From Avena insularis (Eukaryota > Streptophyta > Magnoliopsida > Poales > Poaceae): DNA of 64,000 nucleotides. The position numbers were made by a program, and so were the translations under genes. Shown piece by piece: positions 1 to 11,655 of this stretch (position 1 is its first letter; each line of letters begins with the position of its first letter). The notes beneath the pieces were generated by a model, which searched no databases, was not told where the DNA came from, and saw only the letters and a program-made list of their open reading frames with translations. The stretch is taken from NCBI GenBank assembly GCA_023614405.1, contig CM042688.1, positions 380,047,331-380,111,330 of the forward strand, written 5' to 3'.

Positions 1-1298
1 TATGTTATTTTACTAAATGACATGGATCCACCAGTGTCAATTTCATGTGTGCTCCTTTCATAAACCACAACTATAGTCATTGCATGTGTGTTATTTTCCT
101 AAACCACATGGATCCAGCAGTGTCATTGCATGTTATTACATGTGTGTTCTTTCCTAAACCACAACTATAGTCATTGCATGTTTGCTCTTTTCATAAACCA
201 CTTGGATCCACCAGTGTCATAGCATGTTTGTTCTTGTCATAAACCACATGGAACCACAACTAGAGTCATTGCATGTGTTCTTTTCAAAAACCACCAATAG
301 ATTCATTGCTTGTGTGTTCTTCCGTAAACCAGATGGATCCACCAGAGTCATTTTCATGTGTGTTATTTTCAATGAACACCACCAATGTCATTGCACGTGT
401 GTTCCCTTCCTAAACCACATGGATACACCAGTGTCATTGCATGCCTTTGCGTGTGTGTTATTTTACTAAACCACATGGATCCACTAGTGTTAATGCATGT
501 GTGTCCTTTTCATAAACCACCACAAGAGTCATTGCATGTTTGTTCTTTTCCTAAACCACAACTAGAGACATTGCATGTGTGTTCTTTCCCTAAAACACCA
601 CTAGTGTCATTGCATGTGTTTTATTTTAATAAACCACATGGATCCACTAGTGTCAATGCATGTGTGTCCTTTTCATAAACCACCACTAGTGTCATTGCAT
701 ATTTGTTCTTTTCCTAAACCACAACTAGAGACATTGCATGTGTGTTATTTCCCTAAACCACCAGTAGTGTCATTGCATGTGTTTTATTTTACTAAACCAC
801 ATGGATCCACGAATGTCATTTGCATGTGTGTTCTTTTCATAAACCACAACTAGTGTCATTGCATGTGTGTTATTTTCCTAAACGACATGGATCCACCAGT
901 GCCATTGCATGTCACTGCATGTGTGTTCTTTTCCTAAACCACCACTAGAGTAATTGCATGTGTGTTCTTTTCATAAACCACAACTATAGTCATTGCATGT
1001 TTGTTCTTTTCATAAACCACATGGAACCACAACTAGAGTCATTGCATGTGTGTTCTTTTCATAAATCACCACCAGTGTCATTGCACGTGTGTTCTTTCCA
1101 TCAACCACATGGATCCACCAGAGTCATTTGTATGTGTGTTCTTTTCAATGACCACCACCAGTGTCATTGCATGTGTGTTCCTTTCCTAAACTACATGGAT
1201 CCACCAGTGTCATTGCATGTCTTTGCATGTGATTTCTTTTCCTAAACCACCACTAGTGTAATTGCATGTGTGTTATTTTACTAAACCACATGGATCCA
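1..1298 (+). repeat. Minisatellite array, segment 1 (39/46-bp units)
   Basis: Head-to-tail units begin TGCATGTGTGTTCTTTTCCT and continue AAACCACCACTAGTGTCAT (39 bp in all). A longer form of about 46 bp has CACATGGATCCACCAG in place of CACCACTAG. Units vary at a few positions (TTCTTTTCAT, TTATTTTACT, AACTAGAGACAT) and are almost free of CG. Because 39 is a multiple of three, short open frames such as HVCSFPKPPLVSL run through many units in several frames; these are a by-product of the period, with no conserved start, stop or splice signal. The array already runs at base 1, so its left edge lies outside the window. It ends at the target duplication of the solo LTR. Confidence 0.95.
1294..1298. 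repeat. Target-site duplication of the solo LTR (ATCCA), left copy
   Basis: The right copy is at 2843-2847. The pair is identical and lies inside the GGATCCACC part of the array unit. Confidence 0.85.
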
Positions 1299-2842
1299 TG
1301 ATACGTTGCTAACGTATCCATAATTTTTGATGTTCCATGCTTGGTTTTATCTACTTTCTTATGTTTTGTCCACACTTTGGAGTAATTTTCATATGAATTC
1401 TTGGACTAACCTATTAACAAGAGCCACAGTGCCAGCTGTCTGTTTTCTGCTATTTTTGGTTCCAGGAAAGTCAGAAAATGAATATTCTCGGAATTGGACG
1501 GGACAAAAGCCAAAGTCAGTTTTTCACCGAGGGACACCAGGAGCCAGAATACGAGATGGAGAGGGGCTGGGGCCTGGCCACACCACCTAGATGCGCAGCC
1601 TCTCCTTTCGCCTATATATTGCCTCCGATACAGAAACCCTAAGGGCCCGATCAAAATTCCACGAAAGAGTCTGTAGCCGCTGTCGTCTCCATCCCTAGAT
1701 CGGGAGGGATCTGAAGCTCTTCCCGGCACCCTGTCGGAGAGGGGAATTCACCTTGGAGGCCTTCTTCATCATCATGCAAGCCTCCACTATGATGCGTGAG
1801 TAGTTCATCTCTGTACTACAGGTCCATGTAGTAGCTAGATAGCTGGCTCTCCTCCTTTGTTCTATCATGTTTAGATCTTGTGACCTCCGTTCATGATCAA
1901 GATCATCTATTTGTAATTTCTGCATGTTGTGTTTACGGGGATCCGATGGATATTGAGATGCTATTTCAGATTGATTATTGATTCTATCATGTGTTTGTTA
2001 TTTGTGATCTTGCATGCTTTCCATTGTTAGTAGCTATCTTGGCCAAGTAGATGCTAGCAACTCCAAGAGTTAGTATTTATGCTCGATAGTGGGTTCATGC
2101 CTCTAGTAATCTGGGGAAGTGACAGAAATCTCTAAGGTACTAGATGTGATGTTGCTACTAGGGATAAAACAACAATCCTTTGTTCATAGAACAATCATAT
2201 TATTTACTTTAGACGCAATGCGTAATACAATTATCCATTGCTTGCAACTTAATACTGGAGCGGGTTTGGATGATAACCTGAAGGTGGATTATTAGTCATA
2301 GATGTAGTTGGAATACAGTCTATGTATAATGTTGTAATGCCCAATCAAGTCTCAAAGGAGTCAAGATGAGTAGAATATGCTTATATGCTTTCTCGATGTT
2401 TGTCAATTGCCCTGCAGTAATTTGTTCACCCAACATGTCATCTATCTTAAGGAGAGCCACCACTACTGAACTATGGACCCCAGTCCTTTCTTTTACCATC
2501 AATCTACAACCAACTGTTTACTACTTTGTGTTTACTTTCTGCAAACTTTTACTTTCTTCCACTCGATACGTTTAATACTTTGTTTTCAGCAAAACCGGTG
2601 AGATTGACAACCTTATCGTAAGTTCGAGATAGAGTTCTGTGGTTGTGTTGTGCAGGTCTCCACGTTGCTGCTTGCACTGATAGTGCTCCCTGCTAAAGAC
2701 CATCTAGCAACACCTTTGAGGTGTTTCCTTGCTCCTACTGGATTGATAACCTTGGTTTCATAACTGAGGGAAACTTACTGCTGTGCTCATCATACCTTCC
2801 TCTTGGGGTTCCCCAACGAGCTCTTTAGTACAAGAGTCAGCA
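1299..2842 (+). mobile_element. Solo LTR, Gypsy-like (TGATACGTTGCTAACGTATC type)
   Basis: A 1544-bp block starts TGATACG and ends GAGTCAGCA, flanked by the 5-bp direct repeat ATCCA (1294-1298 and 2843-2847). Removing the block plus one ATCCA restores an uninterrupted unit of the surrounding array. It holds a TATA-like CCTATATATTG near 1610 but no gag or pol and no second LTR, so it is a solo LTR left by LTR-LTR recombination. The start resembles the TGATACGTCTCCAACGTATC LTRs of Triticeae Gypsy elements such as Fatima; that family assignment is from memory. The short ORFs inside are not genes. Confidence 0.88.
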
Positions 2843-5800
2843 ATCCACCAGTGTCAATGCATGTGTGTCCTTTTCATAAAGCACCACAAGAGTCATTGCA
2901 TGTTTGTTCTTTTCCTAAACCACAACTAGACACATTGCATGTGTGTTCTTTTTCTAAACCGCCACTAGTGTCATTGCATGTATGTTATTTCTCTAAACCA
3001 CATGGATCCACCGGTGTCATTTTCATGTGTGCTCTTTTCATAAACCACAACTATAGTCATTGCATGTGTGTTATTTTCCTAAACCACATGGATCCACCAG
3101 TGTCATTGCATGTCATTGCATGTGTGTTCTTTTCCTAAACCGAAACTATAGTCATTGCATGTTTGTTCTTTTCATAAACCACTTGGAACCACAACTAGAG
3201 TCATTGCATGTGTTCTTTTCATAAACCACCACTAGATTCATTGCATGTGTGTTCTTTTCCTAAACCACATGGATCCACCAGTGTCAATGCATGTGTGTTC
3301 TTTTCATAACCCACCACTAGATTCATTGGATGTTTGTTCTTTTCCTAAACCACAACTAGAGACATTGCATGTGTGTTCTTTTCCTAAACCACCACTAGTA
3401 TCATTGAATGTATGTTATTTTACTAAACCACATGGATCAACTGGTGTCATTTTCATGTGTGTTCTTTTCATAAACCACAACTATAGTCATTGCATGTGTG
3501 TTCTTTTCATAAACCACATGGAACCACAACTATAGTCATTGCATGTTTGTTCTTTTCATAAACCACATGGAACCACAACTAGAGTCATTGCATGTGTGTT
3601 CTTTTGATAAACAACCACCAGTGTCATTGCATGTGTGTTCTTTCCATAAACCACATGGATCTACCAGAGTCATTTGCATGTGTGTTCTTTTCAATGACCA
3701 CTGCTAGTGTCATTGTATGTGTGTTCCTTTCCTAAACCACATGGATCCACAAGTGTCATTGCATGTATTTTCATGTGTGTTCTTATCCTAAACCACCACT
3801 AGTGTCATTGCATGTGTGTTATTTTACTAAACCTAATGGATCCACCAGTGTCAATGCATGTGTGTCCTTTTCATAACCACCACTAGAATCATTGCATGTT
3901 TATCCTTTTCCTAAACCACAACTAGAGACATTGCATGTGTGTTCTTTTAATAAACCACCACTAGTGTCATTGCATGTGTGTTATTTTACTAAACCACATA
4001 GATCCACCAGTGTCATTGCATGTGTGTTCTTTTCCTAAAGCACGACTAGAGTCATTACATGTGTGTAGTTTCCATAAACCACAACTAGAGTCATTGCATG
4101 TTTGTTCTTTTCATAAACCACATGGATCCACCAGAGTCATTTGCATGTGTGTTATTTTCATTAACCACCACCAGTTTCATTACATGTGTGGTCCTTTCCT
4201 AAACCACATGGATCCACCAGTTTCATTGCATATCTTTTCATGCGTGTTCTTTTCCTAAACCACCACTACTATCATTGTATGTGTATTCTGTTCCTAAACC
4301 ACCACTATTGTCAATGCATGTGTTTTATTTTACTAAACCACATGGACACCAGTGTCAATGCATGTGTATGCTTTTATAAACCACCACTAGAGTCATTGGA
4401 TGTTTGTTGTTTTCCTAAACCACAACTAGAGACATTGCATGTGTGTTCTTTTCCTAAACCACCACTAGTATCATTGAATTTATGTTATTTTACTAAACCA
4501 CATGGATCCACTGGTGTCATTTTCATGTGTGTTCTTTTCATAAACCACAACTATAGTCATTGCATGTGTGTTCTTTTCATAAACCACAACTACAGTCATT
4601 GCATGTTTGTTCTTTTCATAAACCACATGGAACCACAACTAGAGTCGTTGCATGTTTTCTTTTCATAAACCACCACTAGATTCATTGTATGTGTGTTCTT
4701 TCCATAAACCACATGGATCCACCAGAGTCGTTTGCATGTGTGTTCTTTTCAATGAACACCACCAGTGTCATTGCATGTGTGTTCCTTTCCAAAACCACAT
4801 GGATACACCAGTGTCTTTGCATGCCCTTGCATGTGTGTTCTTTTACTAAACCACCACTAGTGTCATTGCATGTGTTTTATTTTACTAAAGTACATGGATC
4901 CACCAGTGTCATTTGCATGTGTGTTCTTTTCATAAACCACCACTAGTGTCATTGCATCTGTGTTATTTTCCTAAACCACATGGATCCACCAGTGTCATTG
5001 CATGTCACTCATGTGTGTTCTTTTCCTAAACCACCACTAGAGTCATTGCATGCTTATTCTTTTCATAAACCACAACTTTAGGCATTGCATGCTTGTTCTT
5101 TTTATAAACCACATGGAACCACAACTAGAGTCATTGCATGTGTGTTCTTTTCATAAACCACCACCAGTGTCATTGCATGTGTGTTTCTTTCCTAAACCAC
5201 ATGGATCCACCAGTGTCATTGCATGTATTTGCATTGTGTTCTTTTCCTAAACCACCACAAGTGTCATTGCATGTGTGTTCTTTTCCTAAACCACCCCAAG
5301 TGTCATTGCATGTATGTTCGTTTCCAAAACCACATGGATCCACCAGTGTCATTGCATGTCTGTTCTTTTCCTAAACCACTCATAGAGTCATTGCATGTGT
5401 GTACTTTTCATTAACCACAACTAGAGGAATTGCATGTTTGTTCTTTGCCTAAACCACATGGATCCACCAGTGTCATTAAATGTGTTTTCTTATCCTAAAC
5501 CACCACTAGATTCATTACATGTGTGTTATTTCCATAAACCACATGGTCCACCAGACTCATTTGCATGTGTGTTCTTTTCATTAACCACCACTAGTGTCAT
5601 TACATGTGTGTTCTTTTCCTAAACTAGATGGATCCACTAGTGTCATTGCATGTCTTTGCATGCGTGTTGTTTTCATAAACCACAACTATAGTCATTGCAT
5701 GTTTGTTCTTTTGATAAACTACATGGAACCACAACTAGAGTCATTGCATGTATGTTATTTTCATAAACCACCACCAGTGTCATTGCATGTGTGTTCTTTC

Positions 5801-8427
5801 CATAAACCACATGGATCTTCCAGAGTCATTTGCATGTGTGTTATTTTCAATGACCACCGCTAGTGTCATTGTATGTGTGTTCCATTCCTAAACCACATGG
5901 ATCCACAAGTGTCATTGCATGTATTTTCATGTGTGTTCTTATCCTAAACCACCACTAGTGTCATTGCATGTGTGTTATTTTACTAAACCTAATGGACCCA
6001 CCAGTGTCAATGCATGTGTGTCCTTTTCATAACCACCACTAGAATCATTGCATTTTTATCCTTTTCCTAAACCACAACTAGAGACATTGCATGTGTGTTC
6101 TTTTACTAAACCACCACTAGTGTCATTGCATGTGTGTTATTTTACTAAACCACATAGATCCACCAGTGTCATTGCATGTGTGTTCTTTTCCTAAAGCACG
6201 ACTAGAGTCATTGCATGTGTGTAGTTTTCATAAACCACAACTAGAGTCATTGCATGTTTGTTCTTTTCATAAACCACATGGATCCACCAGAGTCATTTGC
6301 ATGTGTGTTCTTTTCATTAACCACCACCAGTGTCATTACATGTATTTTCTTTTCCTAAACCACATGGATCCACCAGTGTCATTGCATATCTTTGCATGTG
6401 TGTTCTATTCTGAAACCAGCACTACTATCATTGTATGTGTGTTCTTTTCCTAAACCACCACTATTGTCAATGCATGTGTGTTATTTTACTAAATCACATG
6501 GATGCACCAGTGTCAATGCATGTGTTTCCTTTTATAAACCACCACTAGAGTCATTGCATGTTTGTTCTTTTCCTAAACCACAATTAGAGACATTGCATGT
6601 GTGTCTGTTTCCTAAACAACATGTAGTGTCATTGCATGTGTTATTTTGCTAAACCACATGGATCCACCAGCGTCATTGCATGTGTGTTCTTTTCCTAAAC
6701 CGCCACCAGAGTTATTGCATGTGTGTACTTTTCATAAACCACAACTAGAGTCATTGCATGTTTGTTCTTTTCATAAACCACATGGATCCACCAGTGTCAT
6801 TGAATGTGTGTTCTTTTCCTAAACCACCACTAGATTCACTATATGTGTGTTATTTCCATAAACCACATGGTCCACCAGACTCATTTGCATGTGTGTTCTT
6901 TTCATTAACCACCACCAGTTTCATTAGATGTGTGTTCTTTTCCTAAACCAAATGGATCCACCAGTGTCATTGCGTGTCTTTGCATGCGTGTTCTTTTCAT
7001 AAACCACAACTATAGTCATTGCATGTTTGTTCTTTTCATAAACCACATGGAACCACAACTAGAGTCATTGCATGTGTGTTCTTTTGATAAACAACCACCA
7101 GTGTCATTGCATGTGTGTTCTTTCCATAAACCACATGGATCTACCAGAGTCATTTGCATGTGTGTTCTTTTCAATGACCACTGCTAGTGTCATTGTATGT
7201 GTGTTCCTTTCCTAAACCACATGGATCCACAAGTGTCATTGCACGTATTTTCATGTGTGTTCTTATCCTAAACCACCACTAGTGTCATTGCATGTGTGTT
7301 ATTTTACTAAACCTAATGGATCCACCAGTGTCAATGCATGTGTGTCCTTTTCATAAACCACCACTATAATCATTGCATGTTTGTTCTTTTCCTAAACCAC
7401 TACTAGAGACGTTGCATGTGTGTTCTTTTACTAAACCACCACTAGTGTGATTGCATGTGTGTTATTTTACTAAACCACATGGATCTACCAGTGTCATTGC
7501 ATGTGTGTTCTTTTCCTAAAGCACCACTAGAGTCATTGCATGTGTGTAGTTTTCATAAACCACAACTAGAATCATTGCATGTTTGTTCTTTTCATAAACC
7601 ACATGGATCCACCAGAGTCATTTGCGTGTGTGTTCTTTTCATTAACCACCACCAATTTCATTACATGTGTGTTCCTTTCCTAAACCACATGGATCCACCA
7701 GTTTCATTGCATATCTTTTCATGCGTGTTCTTTTCCTAAACCACCACTACTATCATTGTATGTGTATTCTGTTCCTAAACCATCACTATTGTCAATGCAT
7801 GTTTTTTATTTTACTAAACCACATGGACACCAGTGTTAATGCATGTGTATGCTTTTATAAACCACCACTAGAGTCATTGCATGTTTGTTCTTTTCCTAAA
7901 CTACAACTAGAGACATTGCATGTGTGTCTGTTTCCTAAACCACTAGTAGTTTCATTGCATGTGTGTTATTTCACTAAACCACATGGATCCACCAGCGTCA
8001 TTGCATGTGTGTTCTTTTCCTTAACTGCCACTAGAGTCATTGCATGCGTGTAATTTTTATAAACCACAACTAGAGTCATTGCATGTTTATTTTTGCATAA
8101 ACCACATGGATCCACCAATTTCATTGAATGTGTGTTCTTTTCCTAAACCACCACTAGATTCACTACATGTGTGTTATTTCCATAAACCACATGGTCCACC
8201 AGACTCATTTTCATGTGTGTTCTTTTCATTATCCACCACCAGTGTCATGACATGTGTGTTCTTTTCCTAAACCACATGGATCCACCAGTGTCATTGCATG
8301 TCTTTGCATGTGCATTCTTTTCCTAAACCACCATCAGTGTCATTGCATGTGTGTTCTTTTCATAATCCACTTGGATCCTCAAGAGACATTGCATCTTTGT
8401 TCTTTTCATAAACCACAACTATAGTCA
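2843..8427 (+). repeat. Minisatellite array, segment 2, with higher-order copies
   Basis: This is the longest uninterrupted stretch of the array, 5.6 kb and roughly 135 units. It has higher-order structure. The block from 3541 to about 3880 recurs at 7021 to about 7360 with an offset of exactly 3480 bp and one difference in the first 300 bases compared by eye. A related block with an unusual AAAGCACGACTAGAG variant occurs near 4035 and again near 6193, about 2.16 kb apart. The segment ends at the Helitron insertion point ATAGTCA. Many plus-strand open frames cross it, all built from the same 13-residue translation, so none is called as a gene. Confidence 0.95.
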
Positions 8428-11400
8428 CTAGTCATGAAACCGTGGACCTGCACGGGCTATTATTTTGAAAAATACATCATTGACCATAGTATTTGTATTT
8501 TCCAAAAAATAGGATAGCCTACTTTACTTATTTGTGTGCATAAGTGTATTTTATTACATGTAGAACATCATAGTATTTTATCCTATTTATTTGAAGAACA
8601 TTAGAATTTCATTGGATACTATAGTTCATTTACATACCATTTAAAACACCATAATATTTAATATACGATGGCGCATTTAAGCTACTCCCAAATTATAAAA
8701 TATCTTATGTTGCATACAACATGTATCAAAACACTTGAGAGAAGAAAAACGTTATATCTACAAAGGCTCCACATGGTCCTAGAGAAAAGGTGATTCATAA
8801 TGGTTTCCAAAAACATCTCATATTAGAGGCCATCTAATCGGGAAAAACTCACAACCTGTTACTTGTTCCATCTAACTAATACTTCTCTAAGTTACCTATT
8901 AAATGATTCATAATTGTTAGGATGTTTACCCATATCAACAACATAGGTGGACATAAATAGTTGGTGAATGCACGCTGAAAATAGAAGGACCACATTTTAT
9001 AGCAGTTATATGTGAACTATGACAAGTTTTGTGCGTAGAGCTAATGTTTTATTTTTACCTCTTTTGTCATCTTATTCATTGAGGCATACATCTATCTTTA
9101 GCTAATACCTGACTATTTTCTACTGCAATATCATTTAGTGTCTTGCCGTAAGATATTGATAAAGCAATCAGAATTGTATACATTAATTCCACAACCCGCC
9201 TTTCAACTCTTTCATCATTTCTCCTGTGTCCCTGCCTCAGTTTGCCATACAGTTATAAAAACATGTTCGCGAAGAAACGACAATATATATGTTTCTTGTT
9301 CCTCTCATCGAAGATGCATATAGAAAGTGATCCATGATTGGAAATTAAATGTTGTGATATTGGTTGAACAATGTGTAGAACTGCAAACTAAGTTGTACTA
9401 TGATGCAAAAGTTAAGAGAATTTTTGACGGACTTGCTAATCCGAGATCAACTATCAAGTGTTTTGACATATGTATTTGTTCATTTTCCAATATATGCAGA
9501 AATATTGCAGGAAATTAGTAACATATAATAATTAATGTTTTAGAACAAAATATATTTATGGGAAAGGTATTAGTCATTCTGAATCATTTAAACCATTGCC
9601 TTGGGAGTAATTTGAACATTTTAGAGAAATCAATTTTTATGCAATTGGCATATTCTTCTACTAATAAAAAGACAATTGATTATTAAAAGAGTCAATATAG
9701 AATACAAACTTGCACATAACCAGCTAACACTCAATTTCCCTCTAGTATCAATCATCTCGTCCCAGAAGGTTTCCTGCTAGGACTCAATTTAGAAGCATTA
9801 TCAAATAGCTATAAATTTTGTAATTTTATTCCTAGTTGAATAGAACAGACTTTGTGCTACCAAACCGAAAATTTGAGAGCTAATCTCAGAGCAAAATTTG
9901 TTGTAAAAAAATTGGCGTGTCATATGATGCACACAACTTCATCTAAATCCAAAGGAAGACTAAAAAATAAAGGAGCTAGATCAGTTTTTTTTCTCATGGC
10001 ATCTACAAATGAGCTTCAACATAATAGTAATTTGCACAACCAAAATCATGGGATATATGAAACTTGTGGCCTGACTTATAGTTTGTAAGTCTAAGCAATA
10101 AAAATCTTAAGACAAAAAAAATATCAAACAGTCTTAATTAGACATACGAAAAGTGTCACCTTTCTTTCAAGTAAAACAATTGCAGCAACAATGTCAATCT
10201 TATTGTCTTCTTACACATGATTGGCTATTCGACTATCCATGATCTTTACCTAGAAATATTCTGCAAATTTTCAAACAATTAATTCTAAGTAAGTTCAGAT
10301 TATAAAGAATAAAAAATGATAGTTACTACTTCATTGTAAGCATAGCATATTTATATTTCATTCAGTGACATAATTTGCACAAAGTAAGTAACAAGATAAA
10401 AATATTAGAAGAGAGGATACGTACAGATATAACTCTTGGAATGAGTGGAAGAGCAAATTCTTAGAATAATATTGATGCGCTATATAGTAATAACAGTGAG
10501 CTCTTCGGTTGCATTAAAATATTTCTGCTATCAGTACAATTAAGACCATAGTACAACTACAAAACACAAAAGGTTGTTAGCTGACACGAACAATTTTGAA
10601 TCTGCTGTGGTTTTTTTCCGCAACAAAAATCTACATGAGACACCTGCAAAAACTATTTTCACATGAGAAACATGCACATATATGGTAGGAGCAAAGATCA
10701 GAGCCTAGACCAAGCTAGATTTCATACCAACCCAGATAGCAAACAAATTATTGTTAAATGAATTTAAATATAGAAAATAAGTTCCAAAATATACATACTC
10801 TGAAAAGATTTATTCTTCGTTCTGGTTCATCAGCGAAAAAACTCTAGACAAATTTAATTTTATGTTTTCTTGTAGAACAGCTATAAGATTTTTTCCATAT
10901 ATCTAGGTTAAAAAAGAATTAAATTCCCTACTACTAAATTAAATATGAATTATTCCGTACCACTCGATCACTATTAATCAAGATTTAAATATATCGGGAC
11001 CAGTTTTTGTAGTTTGTTCCTATGTATGGCTCGATCCAGCATGCACCATGAATTAATTATCCTCGGCTAGCAAAAAGGACTTCATGGAATTAATCTACTT
11101 AGAAATTAGTAATGACCTAACCTGAAACTACAGCCAGATATGCGTGGCAGCAGCATAGGCATCCTAGGTCATGCACGGTGGTCATTATGTTGCTCAGTTG
11201 CTTTATTGTGTCCAGATAAAAATCGTTGCCGCTAGGTAACATGCCACTCCAATCTTCATGCATGCGTCCTGGCAAGGAGGCAACGCCCGCTCAGAGATGC
11301 ACGTACCTGCAAGGCTAAGACGGAACATTGCTAGCATGAAGAAGACGAATGCATCGGCATCCGGCCATAGCACGATGGGGCGCCATGGAGTTGAAACCTA

Positions 11401-11655
11401 GAGGCCGGATGCTCGACAACATGATATGTGAGATCGCGGACCTTTTTTTTTTGAGAGGGAGATGGTGCACGGTCGTTAAAACAAAGAGAGAGACACGTGT
11501 AACAACCTTTGGACTCTCCAACCGTACGGAAAAAGAACTCCTTTAGAATTGTTATTAATCTTAGCCACACTATTCCAATCTAATGGTTGTTATTAGATGT
11601 TTTCTAGAATTAAACGTGGAGCCTCCTACGGTGCCTCCAATAAGTAAATATAAGA
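8428..11655 (-). mobile_element. Non-autonomous Helitron
   Basis: On the minus strand the element begins TCTTATATTTAC (11655 downward) and ends with a GC-rich hairpin, a short spacer and CTAG (8428). It sits between A (8427) and T (11656) with no target duplication. These are the Helitron hallmarks: 5' TC, 3' hairpin plus CTRR, insertion into AT. Excising it restores the unit CTATAGTCA-TTGCATGTTTG found dozens of times in the array. The 3.2-kb interior is AT-rich. The largest ORF is under 80 codons and shows no Rep or helicase motif, so it is non-autonomous. Whether it carries captured gene pieces could not be decided; the GC-richer part at 11270-11430 is the likeliest place. Confidence 0.85.
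8440..8455 (-). other. Helitron 3' terminal hairpin
   Basis: CCGTG (8440-8444) pairs with CACGG (8451-8455) around a 6-base loop. On the minus strand it lies 12 nt from the terminal CTAG, the usual spacing for the Helitron 3' stop signal. Confidence 0.82.

Noticed and set aside
385..8270. Many plus-strand ORFs of 60-160 codons (HVCSFPKPPLVSL, NHMDPPVS...) as a repetitive protein family
   Set aside because: They come from a 39-bp (13-codon) repeat period and occur in overlapping frames with arbitrary ends. There is no constant start, signal peptide, splice site or codon bias, and unit lengths of 39 and 46 bp break the frame.
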